A stretch of DNA of 64,000 nucleotides. It comes from Cristatella mucedo. Taxonomy: Eukaryota > Bryozoa > Phylactolaemata > Cristatellidae. The notes under the pieces are model-generated. The model searched no databases. It was given only the letters and a program-made list of their open reading frames with translations, and had not been told where the DNA came from. The position numbers were made by a program, and so were the translations under genes. Location of the stretch: positions 1,272,001-1,336,000 of the forward strand of contig WPIO01000062.1 in assembly GCA_009760855.2 (NCBI GenBank), in the 5' to 3' direction. Shown here in pieces: positions 29,701 through 54,377 of the stretch (position 1 is the first letter of the stretch; each line of letters begins with the position of its first letter).

Positions 29701-32700
29701 CCCAGCCAAGTGGAAAACAACATTCGCTTGTGACTTGAGTGTCAAAAGTATGATTCAGCCAGCTAAATTAAGAGTTCAGCTAAGGAATGGGGCTTTGTAA
29801 AAAAATATATACATAATTCATTTGTATAGCGCCCCAAGAGAACTAAAAAATCTCTATTCAGGCGCTTCACACATGCCTCGGGGCTCGAGCCCACGACCTC
29901 AGCCAACCTTGGTCGGGGCGAGCACCTTAACCGCTGGACCAAACGAGCTTGGCAGCTCCAAAGCTTGAGCATAGTTTTAATAATCTCATTATAAACTTAT
30001 GTGAGTTGGGTTATTGCAAGCGTTTGGACGAGACTAGTCAGAACAATGCCACACTCAGCCTGTTTTTCTAGCAGGAAGGACTGCTTGTGGATGTGTGGAG
30101 CAGGCCACTACACTACGGGCGTCGGCTACTCTTGAAACCTGCCTATTCTTTTACCCATACATGCGCATCCACGGGCTACTTAGCAAGTTATCAAAGAATC
30201 CGCTATGAGACACACAGAGCACTCAAGTGTGGATATGCTAGACCAGAATGTCAACACGGCTAATTTGGCTGAAAAAAGGGAACACGGCGTTAACTATGTA
30301 TTTCTAAACCAGCTGTCGAGTGACTGGACCTGTATGGAATCGCAGCAGCCCCCGTGCGGTTGCAGTTTATCTCCACCTGGCGGGGCCTGCTAGACTCGTA
30401 CTACTTGCAGTTGCCTCTGATGAAACTTTGCACCAAGGCCGGTCGGCTGAGGCACTAGCAGCAGCGACTGCATCAGTGCTGCCCTTGACTCCTGAGGAGG
30501 CAGAGAAGAGGCAGAAGCAGATTGACGAGATAGAGTCAGAGCGTTTCAAGCGGCATTCCTTCAAGACCGGTGTCGTTGCCACTGGGAAGGCCAAGGCCGT
30601 GAAGGTAATTGTGTGGTAGTATGTGGGCTGACCATGCCCGCTCCCATCATTGGCATTGCTAAACCATTCATGGTTTTAACTTTTTTGTTCAACTGGAGTT
30701 CTTATTGTTGATCAGGATCCCGAAACCCTTGCTCACGAGTCAGCTATTTTTGGTTCGACCAATGGTGCCGAAGCCTCCGAAGCGGTTAGCACGGTGGCAG
30801 CAGCAGCAGCAGCAGTACCGACCGTTCCGGCAGCTAGGATGCCGAGCGACAACGGTTTGATCCACCCTCTGGTGAGTAGTCAAGTGTTCCACTGTTGTCT
30901 GTCGTCGCTTGTCTTTTGCTCTGCTCACCTCGTCGTGCTGTTTTTTCCGACCTTCTGCAATCTTTCGGCAGGTAAATAGACATATCTTGATATGTAAATC
31001 AACAAAACCACACCAAGGTTAGGTAGTTGTTGCACTAAAATTTTCTAAATGCTCAGTTTTTACAGCATAGTCTGCAAATTAAAAATTTTAATACGAATCA
31101 AGAAGGACCAGAGCAAATGTTACAAAATAGACTGCAAATTGTGCTTTAAATTTAGAGGAAGATTATTCATATGCTAAGTTTCAGTGGAAAAAAAGAAACT
31201 ATATCACTCTTCTAGTAAGCGCCTCCATACCATGAAGATGCACCAGTTCATTTTCCATTTGTTGTCGTACCACGCAAAAAAAAGTACAAAAAATAATAGA
31301 AACAACCAGTGGAGATTCAGGTCGACAACTACTAAAAGACAGAAATCGACAGAGATGCAGCACCAGGAGTCATAGTGCGTGAGGGCAAGTCGAACTTTGC
31401 CAGTAGGTTGGGGTGGACGGCTCGACTGGTGTGGCCGACATTAGTTGCCTTTTAGTTTTATACTGCTCAAGCCTCTGGCATTCCACCCACTTGCTATAAA
31501 AAGAAGTACAGGGAAATGATTTGAATGAAATCTCACTTTCCAGCGTCATTTCATGTAATTAAAGGAAATAATGTTTCTCCATCTATAACCACATAACCAC
31601 AAAGACCATATGAGTGTTAGGCAGAACAGTTTGTGTAGCTTGCCGTAGTAGTAAATTGTAATTGATACAAAAAGCATATCAAATACCCACCGTAAACTTT
31701 GTATGCAAAGATGCCGAGGCAAACAAGCGTGTAGATGCTAACCCAGAACACCTGTCTTCGATGGTTCTCCATCCAGTTCACTATATGCATGCAGCTCTTG
31801 GTAATGGGTCCCAGGGCATTTTCATGGCATATGCCTCGAGCTGCCTAGAGCAGCAGCTGGCACCGTGGCTTGAAGACGTCATAGACAAGCCACCTGGAAT
31901 TGAATCACGGTGATATATCTTGGAGGTCACGAACGTTTGGAATCATAACTATTTAATGGTTTTTCAGGAAGTATGGTGCTGTGAAACTTTGGTCAGCCGT
32001 GATGGCACACTAGGTAAGGCGGTTGCTTTTCACGACCTTGGTCCCGATGTCAAGAGTTCGAATCCTGCGGTGGGCGATCCTTTATCGCCATTGCAAGAGG
32101 TGGTGATAGCCGTTAAGGCTCTTCTGTCGCTATACAAAAGAGGTTGTTAAATAAGCTAGTATTAATTTAATTAAATTAAACTGCTTGCCATCAGACCAGT
32201 TGTAGTTGCTATGAAGCTTTCGAAACTAAGCTCCAAGCTAAGAATTAAGGCAAATTTCCTTAATTTTCGAAAAACAATAGGGGGGCCTCAATGCCGACAC
32301 CGGAGGCATAAACCGTGTCCGTCAAGTTGTGCCTGCCAATGAACTTGCTTGCCTTCGAACGTTAAAATAAGTGACATGTTAGTCATGTGCCAGCTAGATA
32401 TACACAACTGCCTCGATTTTACTATGAATCGCATGTTGTAGTTCTTTGTCAAGCGTCCAATGAAGTCATCCGTTTAACGAAGTCATAGTGAAGACTGATC
32501 ATCTGCTTGTTTTACAGTAGAGCTATCCGAAGGTCCTTCAGACGGACGCCAAGAATAGCTTTTGTCTGCTGGGCTTTGCCATAGGTGGAGCCATGATCAA
32601 GAAGAGCAGGCGACAGATCTGACCTAGTCGTAGGGGTCGCCAGACTAGGAAAACTGAAGGGTTTCCCTTCCCTATGCTTGTGGGTTCTGCCAATCAAATG

Positions 32701-33823
32701 TTGCTGATTTAACAGCTCGTTTGTGTGGCTGCAGAAGAGCCTTAACGGCCATTGCAGGATTCGAACCCACGACATTGATCGTGAAGAGTGAGCACCTTAC
32801 CTCCTCGGCTATCACGGCCCTTGCAGTCAGGCTTGGATGTTGAGCCTTGTTAAAGAGCTTTACAACTTGCTGCAAGAGAATCAAACCCAAGGGTTAGCTA
32901 CATGCATGGTATCAAGCATACAAAAGCAAATACGGGATAGGTTAGTTTGGCTGTTTCGAGCAAATGAGGCGACTTGTAAGTCAGTCAGTGGATCTTGAAA
33001 TCGATTCGAGGCTTGATAGGGAGCCAGTGAAGCTCAGACAGAAGTACGGTGAGATGTGGCAGCTATTTCATTGTCTAAATCTAGCTGTCTTTAATTTGCA
33101 AATGTTATTTTAGCATTCACCGCCGCCCCCCCCCCGTTCTAAGGGGTGTGCCCCACTGGGAGATTAGAATGGTATCATAGGGATATCTGCTTCCTTGTGA
33201 CGAGCCTCATGAAAACTGAGGCTCTGCTCTGATGATGCAACGAACAGCCCGGCTGCAAGCAGCTTCGTTAGCCCTTTCTGTAAACGCTTGTTTCTTCAGT
33301 GCATGCTTATTGTGAGTGCCCACCAAGCTGTTAAAATTCCAGCTTGATGCTATGGACCCTCGCATGCTGTGTTTTCCGATCGACTGTGGATGAATGTATT
33401 GCCATTGAATGGGTTCCCAATCATGGTATGCCGAACTGCAAGCCGGCGGTCCTCTTCCTACCACGCAGCTGCTCCACAGGTTTCCTGCAGCGATCTTGTT
33501 GGGCACCTTGACTGTCAAAGGAACAGTCAATGCTATTCATTCACTTTGGCAATGTTGTCCTATGCACCTCAGCTTTCGAGGAGACACTTTTGAGTGTTGA
33601 AGCCATGATGTCATGATCGTGTCCGTTACACTTTGTGCAAGCTGAGCCACCGCATTGATTCAGCAGATCCCTTCAAGCAACTAGGCTCTGTCTTTTTTTT
33701 CAGTTGTTTGGCGACCCAGAGACAAGGATGGTGCAGTGGATTGCCAAACTGGACAGGCTTCGAAGGGAGTACAGCACGGCCGCCAGTAGCAGCAGTGGTG
33801 TTGCTGCTTCGCTCACTAGCTGA
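23653..33823 (+). CDS. RSRC1: RSRC1-like (SR-related protein 53) gene, multi-exon, one or more exons not found
   Basis: Supported coding exons are 23653-23741, 23865-24200, 30411-30604, 30716-30871 and 33704-33823; 28252-28294 is tentative. The protein starts MGSRSNSEDRSRKHRKRKK, has a long Arg/Ser domain in exon 2, and then TPEEAEKRQKQIDEIESERF. It continues with SDNGLIHPL and the C-terminal LFGDPETRMVQWIAKLDRLR. The order RS domain, 'IEaIES.sF', 'D..LaHP.LF', 'kW..rL..lR' is that of metazoan RSRC1/SRrp53, a nuclear pre-mRNA splicing factor. Splice phases agree between exons 1-2 and across the last three. Exon 2 ends with two bases of a codon and 30411 starts with two, so a linking exon must exist. 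The gene starts about 1 kb right of the Polinton. Confidence 0.82.
23865..24200 (+). CDS. RSRC1: RSRC1-like exon 2 (RS domain)
   Basis: Acceptor ggctgtag|G. It encodes the SPSYDNRSHTKHKK opening and then about 90 residues of Arg/Ser dipeptides. Donor AAAG|GTACTT. Confidence 0.85.
24410..25790 (+). mobile_element. CR1/L2-like LINE fragment with RT, split by a SINE
   Basis: Reverse transcriptase core GSVLGPVL and the active site LYADDKSVV (about 24510-24545). It is followed by FKLNDDKTNLLVMG, NLGVMLQSNLSLDDHVSSTI and, past the SINE at 25221-25402, TNLKSFGD-like codons and AWNSLPTCVATSSDLTTFKK. Frames are decayed. The 3' end reads taaagcgcctagcaagagatt and then an att-rich tail (25715-25790), shared with other copies here. 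It lies in intron 2 of the RSRC1-like gene. Confidence 0.8.
25221..25402 (-). mobile_element. tRNA-derived SINE (family A) inserted in the LINE
   Basis: Read on the reverse strand: gccgtgatggcacactaggtaaggcgg, then a B-box-like gagttcgat, then ggcgatcctttatcgcc, and a 3' end of tctgtcgctatacaaagagg and gctgttgaatcagctagg. Copies at 31995 and 49673 are in the other orientation. Confidence 0.75.
25791..28251 (+). other. Intron sequence of the RSRC1-like gene
   Basis: Besides the SINE at 26100-26275 and a LINE 3'-end scrap near 27755-27810 (gtaaagtgcctagaaagaga), I see no exon or intact repeat in this stretch. Confidence 0.4.
26100..26275 (+). mobile_element. tRNA-derived SINE, related to family A
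   Basis: Head with taaggggtaaggtgctcgc and gggtttgagtcctgcacc, and tail ggtgctttataaatgaggct followed by gtcgaatcagctaata. It is diverged from the family A consensus. Confidence 0.55.
28252..28294 (+). CDS. RSRC1: Candidate micro-exon of the RSRC1-like gene
   Basis: A strong polypyrimidine acceptor (ttctgttgtttcag) is followed by 43 bases that complete the codon left open by exon 2 and add 14 codons, PKRENEQLSAMSEL, before a GTATGA donor. The phase fits exon 2 but leaves phase 0, so another exon is still needed before 30411. Tentative. Confidence 0.35.
28510..28645 (-). mobile_element. tRNA-derived SINE (family B)
   Basis: Contains tttgtatagcaccctaaggg, cgtttcacatatgccatggg, gctcgagcccacgacctcgg and gaaccactgggccaaacc. 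The reverse complement has a tRNA-like head with a B-box (ggctcgagccc). Confidence 0.7.
29815..29960 (-). mobile_element. tRNA-derived SINE (family B)
   Basis: Same order of blocks as at 28510: tttgtatagcgccccaagag, gcgcttcacacatgcctcgg, ggctcgagcccacgacctca, gtcggggcgagcacctt. Confidence 0.75.
30411..30604 (+). CDS. RSRC1: RSRC1-like exon with the conserved IES motif
   Basis: Acceptor actacttgcag. It encodes PLTPEEAEKRQKQIDEIESE and HSFKTGVVATGKAKAVK. Donor AAG|GTAATT, phase 0. Confidence 0.82.
30716..30871 (+). CDS. RSRC1: RSRC1-like exon, 52 codons
   Basis: Acceptor attgttgatcag, phase 0 in and out. It encodes DPETLAHESAIFGS, an alanine run from a cag repeat, and SDNGLIHPL. Donor CTG|GTGAGT. 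Confidence 0.82.
31995..32162 (+). mobile_element. tRNA-derived SINE (family A)
   Basis: agccgtgatggcacactagg, taaggcggttgctt, gagttcgaatcctgcggtgg, gcgatcctttatcgccattg and tctgtcgctatacaaaagag, in order. Confidence 0.8.
32693..32825 (-). mobile_element. SINE fragment, related to family A
   Basis: gctgatttaacagctcgttt, cagaagagccttaacggcc, gattcgaacccacgac and cctcggctatcacggcc, read against the family A order in reverse. Confidence 0.6.
33704..33823 (+). CDS. RSRC1: RSRC1-like terminal exon
   Basis: Acceptor tctttttttttcag-like tract. 39 codons from LFGDPETRMVQWIAKLDRLR to a TGA at 33821-33823, phase 0. Confidence 0.85.
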   Translation: MFGDPETRMVQWIAKLDRLRREYSTAASSSSGVAASLTS

Positions 33824-34078
33824 GACCGTTAAGTTCATCGGACGAAGCATACATGCTCGATTGTCGAGGCTGTATTATTTGCTGCTACTGTATGTCCATC
33901 CTGGCAACCATTCGCAAATGGCTCTTGCGCTGCCGTAAGCCTCGACATCAGTTCAGACATGTTTGTAGCCAAGTGCCCAATGCCCATGTGTTCTGTATAT
34001 ATGTCTATTATGGCCCTCGGCTCTTGTGATAAGCAAGTTTTATTTGTTCATGCTCATTTAAAAAATAAATAAAGTGTA

Positions 34079-34245
34079 AGCTGATTTAAAAGCCTCATTT
34101 GAATAGCTGCTGTAGAGCCTTAATGGCTGTCACCACAACTTGAAGTGAGCAATACAGACAGGACCGCCCACTGAAAGCCTCGAAAACACGATCTGGATCA
34201 TGAAGAGCGAGCGCTTTACCCCTGGTCTAAGACTCCGGGCCATTT
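34079..34245 (-). mobile_element. tRNA-derived SINE, diverged family A
   Basis: gctgatttaaaagcctcatt, gagccttaatggctgtcacc, aaagcctcgaaaacacgatc. The order matches family A in reverse. Confidence 0.5.
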
Positions 34246-34810
34246 AAATACTGCATCGTACTTCGTCAGTTCATTCACCAATGCACTCAAGAGCAGGATT
34301 TGGAACAGGGATTTGGTGAGCCACAATGCGTATTTACACGGTTCAAGTGTTGAGCCGTGTCGGGGCAATAGAACAACTTTGGCTTTTGATTAGTCGATGC
34401 TATCAGCAGCTTGTTTTAGGCTAGTATCGATGTGGCAGAAAGTGGCATGTTCGATGCAGCAGAAAGAGTAGCAGCCGTATCGACCGTATTACATCGACTG
34501 TATTTCAGGATGCTGTATTCCGGTAGCAATTTTTAGCAGATTTCAACGAAAGTTTCTTGTATGTATGTACCTGGCTATCTATCGCATTCGCCTTATCTGT
34601 AGAGGAGTGCTTCAGAATCTGCGGTCTAAATATAGATTCACCTGTTTCATCAACTTCTCAGCTCTGGCTATGCGGCTGTTATGTCACATGGCTCGTGTTC
34701 CGTATTTGGCCACATCCTCCCAGACAATGAAAGAGCTTGTCTTTTATTGCATCCTGGTGTGGATTTCTATTCAATGGATTCCCTATTTGTTCAGCGGTCG
34801 TGATAAAGTA

Positions 34811-34970
34811 AAAGGTCGGCTGATTAAAAAGCCTTATTACATAGCTGCAGGAGAGCCGTAGCGGCTGTCACTCCCACTTGCAGCAGGCAATTCGGAATTG
34901 CCAGCTGCAGGGCTCGAACCCACGATCTGGCTCGTGAAGTTCGAGCTATTACCCCTCAGCTCAAACATGG
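34811..34970 (-). mobile_element. tRNA-derived SINE, diverged family A
   Basis: ggctgattaaaaagccttat, ggagagccgtagcggctgtc, gggctcgaacccacgatctg. Reverse orientation. Confidence 0.55.
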
Positions 34971-37206
34971 GACAGTCAAACCACCGTGGATTTCATCTCG
35001 AAGTTGGTCTTGAAAACTAGATCAGCAATAAAAAGAATACTTGCATGGAAATGTTGTACACGATAGGTACACGATATTGTACTAAAGAAGGATCTGCATT
35101 GGGCTATTGCAGTCGGTTTTTGTTTAGAGGCTTCCCAGAGTTCCTTGATGAGGCTTCCCAAAGTTCCTTGACATCAAGTTATCAAGACCCTATTTAGGAT
35201 TGGTGTCGAGAAAATACTACGAAGATTGGTTCGACAATCAAGACTAAAATGTTTGAGACGGGATCTGAGGTTTTGACGATTTTCACATAAAAGGAAAGTA
35301 AAACAACACGATTAGGCAAACCGTGTGTAAACAATAAATTGGAAGCAACATATCTAGAAATAACAAGTTACCGATCTCTCATCATATACGACTTTTGTCC
35401 TAACTTGCTAAACCTTGGTACTTTTTGGTAAATGTTGGCAGCTTCTTAAGGGACATGCTAATGGGTTTTAAACCGCCTCATTTACAGTGTAGCTTTCTGT
35501 CTTATAAATTCCACAATTCGGTCAATAGTAGACAGATCAACGTTAAATTCCAAATGCAAGTCCAGCTCTGCTTGTACATTGCTGCAGTAGTGTATGTCTT
35601 ATTTCAGTTCGACAACTTGCTGTAAATGTCATCAAAAGTCCTTGAACTTTATATTCTGGAATTCTGGATATTTATAGCAAATAATCCAGTAGCACTTGGA
35701 AGAGAAATCCTAAGGATAGCAGCAGCAAGTGCTATCAGATGTGGAAATCGGTTCGCGGCTTTGAACTCGCAAAATCAAAATGCTACCATTCACATGAGAA
35801 AGTAACACTCTAATTGTTGATCGGACCTGAATGCCAGACGAGTCCATTCATCCATCCAGTAATGGGCAGCTTAGGAGCTAAGTCGTTGCAGGCGAAGGTG
35901 TCCGAAGGTCGAAGCAAGTCTTACCGTTGTCTGCAGATCAGACTGCAGCTGGTTCTCAATACCATGCAATACTAACTTAAATGTCGCTTCTAAAGCCAAC
36001 CAACTAAAACGAGCTCATGAGTCTTTTGCAGCACTTCTAAGGTAGGATTGCTGTAGTCTACTATTTAGTACCAGTAGCTGAGAACCGTTCGAATTGAGAT
36101 CAAGGGATCCCCTTGGCATCCTCAAGGTTACTATCCGAGAGTGACCAGTCCAAAGCCTAAGAGAACAGCCTGAGCTAAGGGATTAGCTGACCCGGGTCTT
36201 TATGTTTGGTAGCTTTGAGTCTTACAGGGTCAAGAGGTTCAGGATAACTGACTAGATGTCTTTAGTGGGACCCTTGTTCTTTAGCTCTGCTGGGCATTTG
36301 CCATCAGAAAATGTATCTGTCGCCGCTGTGCCGAGATGCCTGGCAGCAGAGCAGAAGTTGTAGTGGACCGTCACAGCTCGTGTACAGTGGCAGAGTCACA
36401 TAGTACTGCGATCTTCTAATCACAGCTACTGCATCTTACAATTGAGGTCAAGCTATTGTTCGTATAGATTGAGGTGAACTATCCTGCTAATGCATTTTGT
36501 TTAGATTAATGTGGAGAATTAGCAAGCTTGTGAATGGTGCATATTGCTTATATTAGAGTGGAGAGCTATCAAGCTTGTGCTCTGTGCAATCAATAGATGT
36601 AGGTGCCACTCGATGTCTGTATCGCTATCGGAGTTGAACTTATTACTAACGTATAAACTAAGGCAGTCCAGCCATTCGTGATTCGTAAGCCAACTGCTAG
36701 AGATGAATTTAATGGCCGTCTTCTGAACACATATACTTTATCAGCATATCTTCGAATGACTTATTATGCGACCTAAACTGGAGCTCTCCAGTGCGGGTAA
36801 CCGGTCATCATGGTCGAAAAGCACCATTAACGACCCAATTGACTTGCTTCACCCTAATATGGTTCACTAGCCTATGGCTGTTGATACATGATACGGCCAG
36901 CTGGGGACCACACAGCTGGACCAAGCCTGCCCTTTGACCATGAGAGGCGAGCTGGTCGGCTCCGAGGCGGGAGCTCTCCAAGCCGTTAAAGATGTACCGT
37001 GGTGCGTGGTAGTGGTCCCCGACATGTAGCACTTCCACCTCGAGTGATGCATGCTGGCATACCTGGACAATGCGGTCGCTGACAAGCAGACACGCCAGGC
37101 AGTCATGCCTCGATAGTCGTAAGCAGTGTGTCATTCGTCCCCTTTAGTTGTGTTGCTTCCAGGGCCCCTACCAGCAACATTGTTGGTTCAGTGCAGTACA
37201 ACACGC

Positions 37207-37340
37207 CGAGCTGGTTTGGTCTAGCGGTTAAGGTGCTCGCCCCGACCAAGGTCTACCTGAGGTCGTGGGCTCGAGCCCGGAGGCATGTGTGAAGCAAATA
37301 GGGATTAAGTTCCTCTTGGGGCGCTATATAAATTAATTAT
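37207..37340 (+). mobile_element. tRNA-derived SINE (family B)
   Basis: gctggtttggtctagcggtt, aaggtgctcgccccgaccaa, ggtcgtgggctcgagcccgg and tcttggggcgctatataa. The head is tRNA-like, with A- and B-box positions. Confidence 0.75.
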
Positions 37341-38037
37341 ATTTAATAATTAATACAACGCTAGGCTGTTGCCCCTATGATGAAGCCTCTTTCATCTCTG
37401 TCGATATATCGGCCTTTGCAGGCCATCTGCAAGGGAACAACCCTAGATGTGTGTCTGATCGGACAGCGGTTTCGTGTTCCGATTTCAACAGCTCGAAAAT
37501 GAGCACATTTATTGAACCTTCGAACGGTGGAACTCGTGTCACAATTTTTTTAACAACGCTGTCTGCTCTTTTCCTGTCGATACTTGCGCCACCTCTGTAG
37601 CCGTCCTTCAATGCTGGCTACTTCTTTTCGAATCACTTCCTCGAATGCTCTATCAACTCAGCTTCGCTTTCCTTCAGCTTTGATTACTGAGATAACGCAG
37701 CTATCCTTGGAGCATAGGCCACACATTCCATCGCAACAGCACTTTGACCTGATGATTTTGATTTTAGAGTCACCGACGAAGGTACATAAAAAAATCACAC
37801 CACACATGCACGCGCGAACAGTTGCATCCCTAGTTTTGAATTTTTGCCGATGGGTTGTGAGAACAATTTTCAGCTGGGCAACGTACAAATAAGGTTAAAA
37901 TTGGTCGGGTTGAGATTGCCCTCCAAATAATTAATGGTTTCGGAAGCAAAATTGAGGAACTGCTTGTCCGTGAAGTGCTTCTTGGGACTTGGTTTAAAGA
38001 AAACACAGCGATCTTCATAACTGCAACCGTGTTCTCT

Positions 38038-38253
38038 TCACTCGAACTGGTTGTCTGGGTCCGCCAATCCTCTCATAAAACTCGGTGTACTTTTCGAACA
38101 TTCATGAAAAGTTTCAGTTCGTATCAGAAAGAAAACGTCAGGTGAGTTCAAAGGGTCCTGAAGCTGACTAATACACATTGCAAGGTATCCGAGGTTAAGG
38201 CAAGCTTTTCTCATCTCCGGCGAGGCGGTTGCTGTCACCACTATACACAGCAT
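38038..38253 (-). pseudogene. Possible RecQ-like helicase scrap
   Basis: The reverse strand reads LCIVVTATASPEMRKACLNL, which resembles the motif III region (LTATA) of RecQ/DEAD helicases. The next residues do not clearly continue the fold, and the surrounding frames are broken. It may be a fragment of a repeat-borne helicase. Weak. Confidence 0.25.
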
Positions 38254-38624
38254 GAATTTAATGCCACTTACTCATATAGGTATACATTTTTTTATCACAG
38301 ATACACACAATTCATAATGGAAAACCTGCGGTAGCGGAGTCGCTAATACAAATTTAAGCAGCATACTCCATCCACAGATGTGCTCGATTCCAGTGCATTT
38401 ACGGTCAGTTCCTGTGAACATGTGCCCAAGCACTGACACTGCTCAGCCTGCACGATACTGCAAAGAGGAGAGGGCACGGGAAGAGGCAGGGCACGGGGTA
38501 GCAAAAGAGCTGGGCTTGCCATAGGAAAAAGTAGGATTTGTGATACTCGTCCAGTTGATTACACAGTAATCACTAGGTCAAATCTGCCTCACGGCAGATG
38601 ATCCAGACCATCTCTGTCCGATGT

Positions 38625-51694
<13,070 letters not shown>

Positions 51695-54377
51695 AGTTGA
51701 CGAGGGGACGCATCACGACATTAGCCAGAACCAGATACGTGCGCCAGCGAACCCAGTTCTACCCATTGTCCGATGAAATGTAAAATCAGCTGATCATATT
51801 GTTACAATGCGATTTGATTAGTTTAAAGGTTATCTAGACAATTTAATGATTAACTGAAATATCTTCCAAGTGTTCGACTGGGCTCATGTCTAGCCTGAAT
51901 GAATAGCGCTGCTACTGATCAGCTTTCTACACTCGTTGACCTCGGTGACCCACCCAGTCCAATAGCCGCCTTCGAGGCTGCGTCACTGTGTCGCTGGCGC
52001 TGGGCGGTCTCGTGAGCCGCATCCTACAGGCCAGCGACTCTCGTATGTCCAACGGCAGGTAATCGCCGCACTTTTTTTCGCTCATAGTTCATAATCTCGC
52101 CATAGCTCAGCACTGGAACGTCTGGGTGTCTGTCGGTGACATAACGCTGTTAGCCGACCATGCAGGCCGGTCGTCTGCCGCCGCTTCCGCTGTAGCGCTG
52201 TGTTGTGCCCCACTTGATCTTGTCGGTCGTTCGGAGGCGCGAGTAAGCCGGTGTAGTCATTTATTTTCACCTCTGATAATTCTAACAGATATAACCGTGT
52301 TCTAACAGATGTAACAGTGTACATGGTGATCGGATCTCTATTGGATTCTAACGCTGACTAGCGCATAAACAGTGGCCCACATGTTGGCGAGCATTTCTCT
52401 TTGAAGGAAGATCGCTGGCCTCGCTTGTCCACCGTAGCTACTGTCTGTGTTGGCGATTAGCATGCCAATACGAAGCAAGTTTATTTTAAACTGTAGCTGG
52501 CCGTGTGTATGCTGTGCAATAGCAGAAGCCAGCCGTACGGCGGTCGTTAAATGCCCAGTTGCCCGACAGTAACTGTTTGGAACCCTATAGACAGCCTTCC
52601 GGTGTGATAACCACTTATCTTTGTGGCCTTTTTGAGTCAGAGACAGACTGCTGAAATATTGATGAGACAGTTTTATAGGAAGGGGAAGTAGCCACTTGTA
52701 GCCCTACCCCATCTATGGCTGTAGTTCCATGCCTACCGGACTTGGCCAGAATTCCAAAGCAGTAGGAGTGTGCTGGCATGCAAGTAGGTTCTCTTAGATC
52801 CAGAGAGTGCATCTGTGTGTAAACTTCCACATTCGCTAGTGTGATGTACCAGCATGAGTTTTAGTGACAGAGTAGCCAGTTATAGTGTCAGATGAAACTC
52901 CTCCAAGCTCCCCCCCCCCACGTTGATGCAGTATAGCTAATTATTACTGACGCGATTGCACACCCGGAAATTTCTTTGTAGATAAAGCTAATCTTCGGGT
53001 CATATGTATTTCTGCATGCTTTTGGTATCTACTTCGCCAAGGATAACGGGACTTTGTGCTGGGGCTTGTCTCGGATGGGTATAGGCAGTTTTGTGAGGGC
53101 AGAATCATAGCGAGGCATGTGTGCAGATATGGACATAAAGGTGCTTGTGTTGTTCTACTCTCGCTTTTTCGATGGCATTAGATTGGCCTTCGCTGCAGTA
53201 TTGTAGTTTAAATTTTCTTGGTGCAGATTAAAGATATCTACCATAGTCGATCGGGCCCTACCCTTATCTTTCGAATACTTCTGAGCATAGTCGTTGGGTT
53301 AATCTCCTTTGTGAGGGTCACGGGTGGATGTGTGGGGCATCCTGTAGTCTTTTGGGCTCTGTGCTCTGGATGTCACTGCTGCAGTAAGCCTAAGATGGTG
53401 TTGACCGTGATTAGCTACGTGTAGTGAGGGGAAATGTTGCCATGTGTTTTTTGTCCTCTTCTCGTCCTTTCACCTGCCTCCTTCATTAAGTCAAGATAAG
53501 ATAAGCTTATTCAACTGCCTTGTTTATATAGCTGCAGAAAAACCTCTTAGCCCTGCTTGCAATAGGCAATATAAAGGAGCACCTGTTTTAGGATTCGAAT
53601 CCACGAGCTGGGTTGTGAAAATGCAAACAAAAATTAGGTTTGCTTAGCACCAGTAGAGGCCTCAGAGCTTCCTTTATACATTTCTTTCTACATAGGACAC
53701 GCCTGTCTGGTGATAGAATTGAGCCTTGAGTCTTTAGCTCAAGCACTTCAGTCGACTTGTAAAGCCAATACTGTAAAGCCTTGTTTCGAATGTCGAGAAT
53801 GAAAAATAGTCTCGATAGCTTTCGGAATCGCTGCCCCTCCCCTGCCCGAGGAGAAGTTGTGTTTTGGTATCGATGGCCTTTGGTCTTTATTTTGAATTCA
53901 ACAGCACCAGTAGACTCCTCAGAGCTTCTGTCGTACTTTCTTCCGACTGACGATAGGTCGGTGCGATAGTGGAATTGAGCCTGTGCCTTCAGTACCAAGG
54001 GCTTAAACTTTGCAGCTAAACACCTCAAGATCTACATCCTCCTGTTCCCTGGATCTGAACTGCTGGAATCCTGCAATGCTGATAATTTGCATTATGTATA
54101 GTGATGACATCGTTTGACCTGACTGTTGTAGAAATCTGCTTTGCTGTTGATGAGCACGGCACACATGAGCAAACATGCACCCTCACACTATATCTGTCTA
54201 GGTGGTATGTGTCGGGAAATTTCTTTTGGTTCATACAATTGATTTAGCATCTTCTGTAGAATAAATCTCTGCAGACCTTGCTGCTGCATAGGTTACTTGG
54301 AAGTATAGCCCTGGAAATGTTCATCTCTTAATCAGGGGAGGAGTTCACTCTCTGATGATTCAACAGTTCATACTGTA
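51695..54377. other. Region upstream of TMEM185
   Basis: It should contain the TMEM185 promoter and 5' UTR. A SINE-like fragment lies near 53500-53625 (gataagcttattcaactgcc, aggattcgaatccacgagct, reverse). 53218-53424 is open on the forward strand after a tggtgcag acceptor-like site, but shows no recognisable domain. No gene is called. Confidence 0.4.

Larger units (their letters stand above)
33824..38624. other. Intergenic region between the RSRC1-like and TMEM185 genes, repeat-rich
   Basis: The two genes converge here. SINE-like copies lie at 34079-34245 and 34811-34970 (reverse) and 37207-37340 (forward). The reverse strand at 38038-38253 has a helicase-like scrap. No intact gene was recognised. 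The 3' UTRs of both genes presumably lie near the ends. Confidence 0.45.

Noticed and set aside
37205-37280. tRNA gene
   Set aside because: A- and B-box-like sequence is present, but it is the head of a SINE repeated elsewhere in the window.
53218-53424. Possible exon after a tggtgcag site
   Set aside because: No recognisable domain and no partner exon with matching phase.
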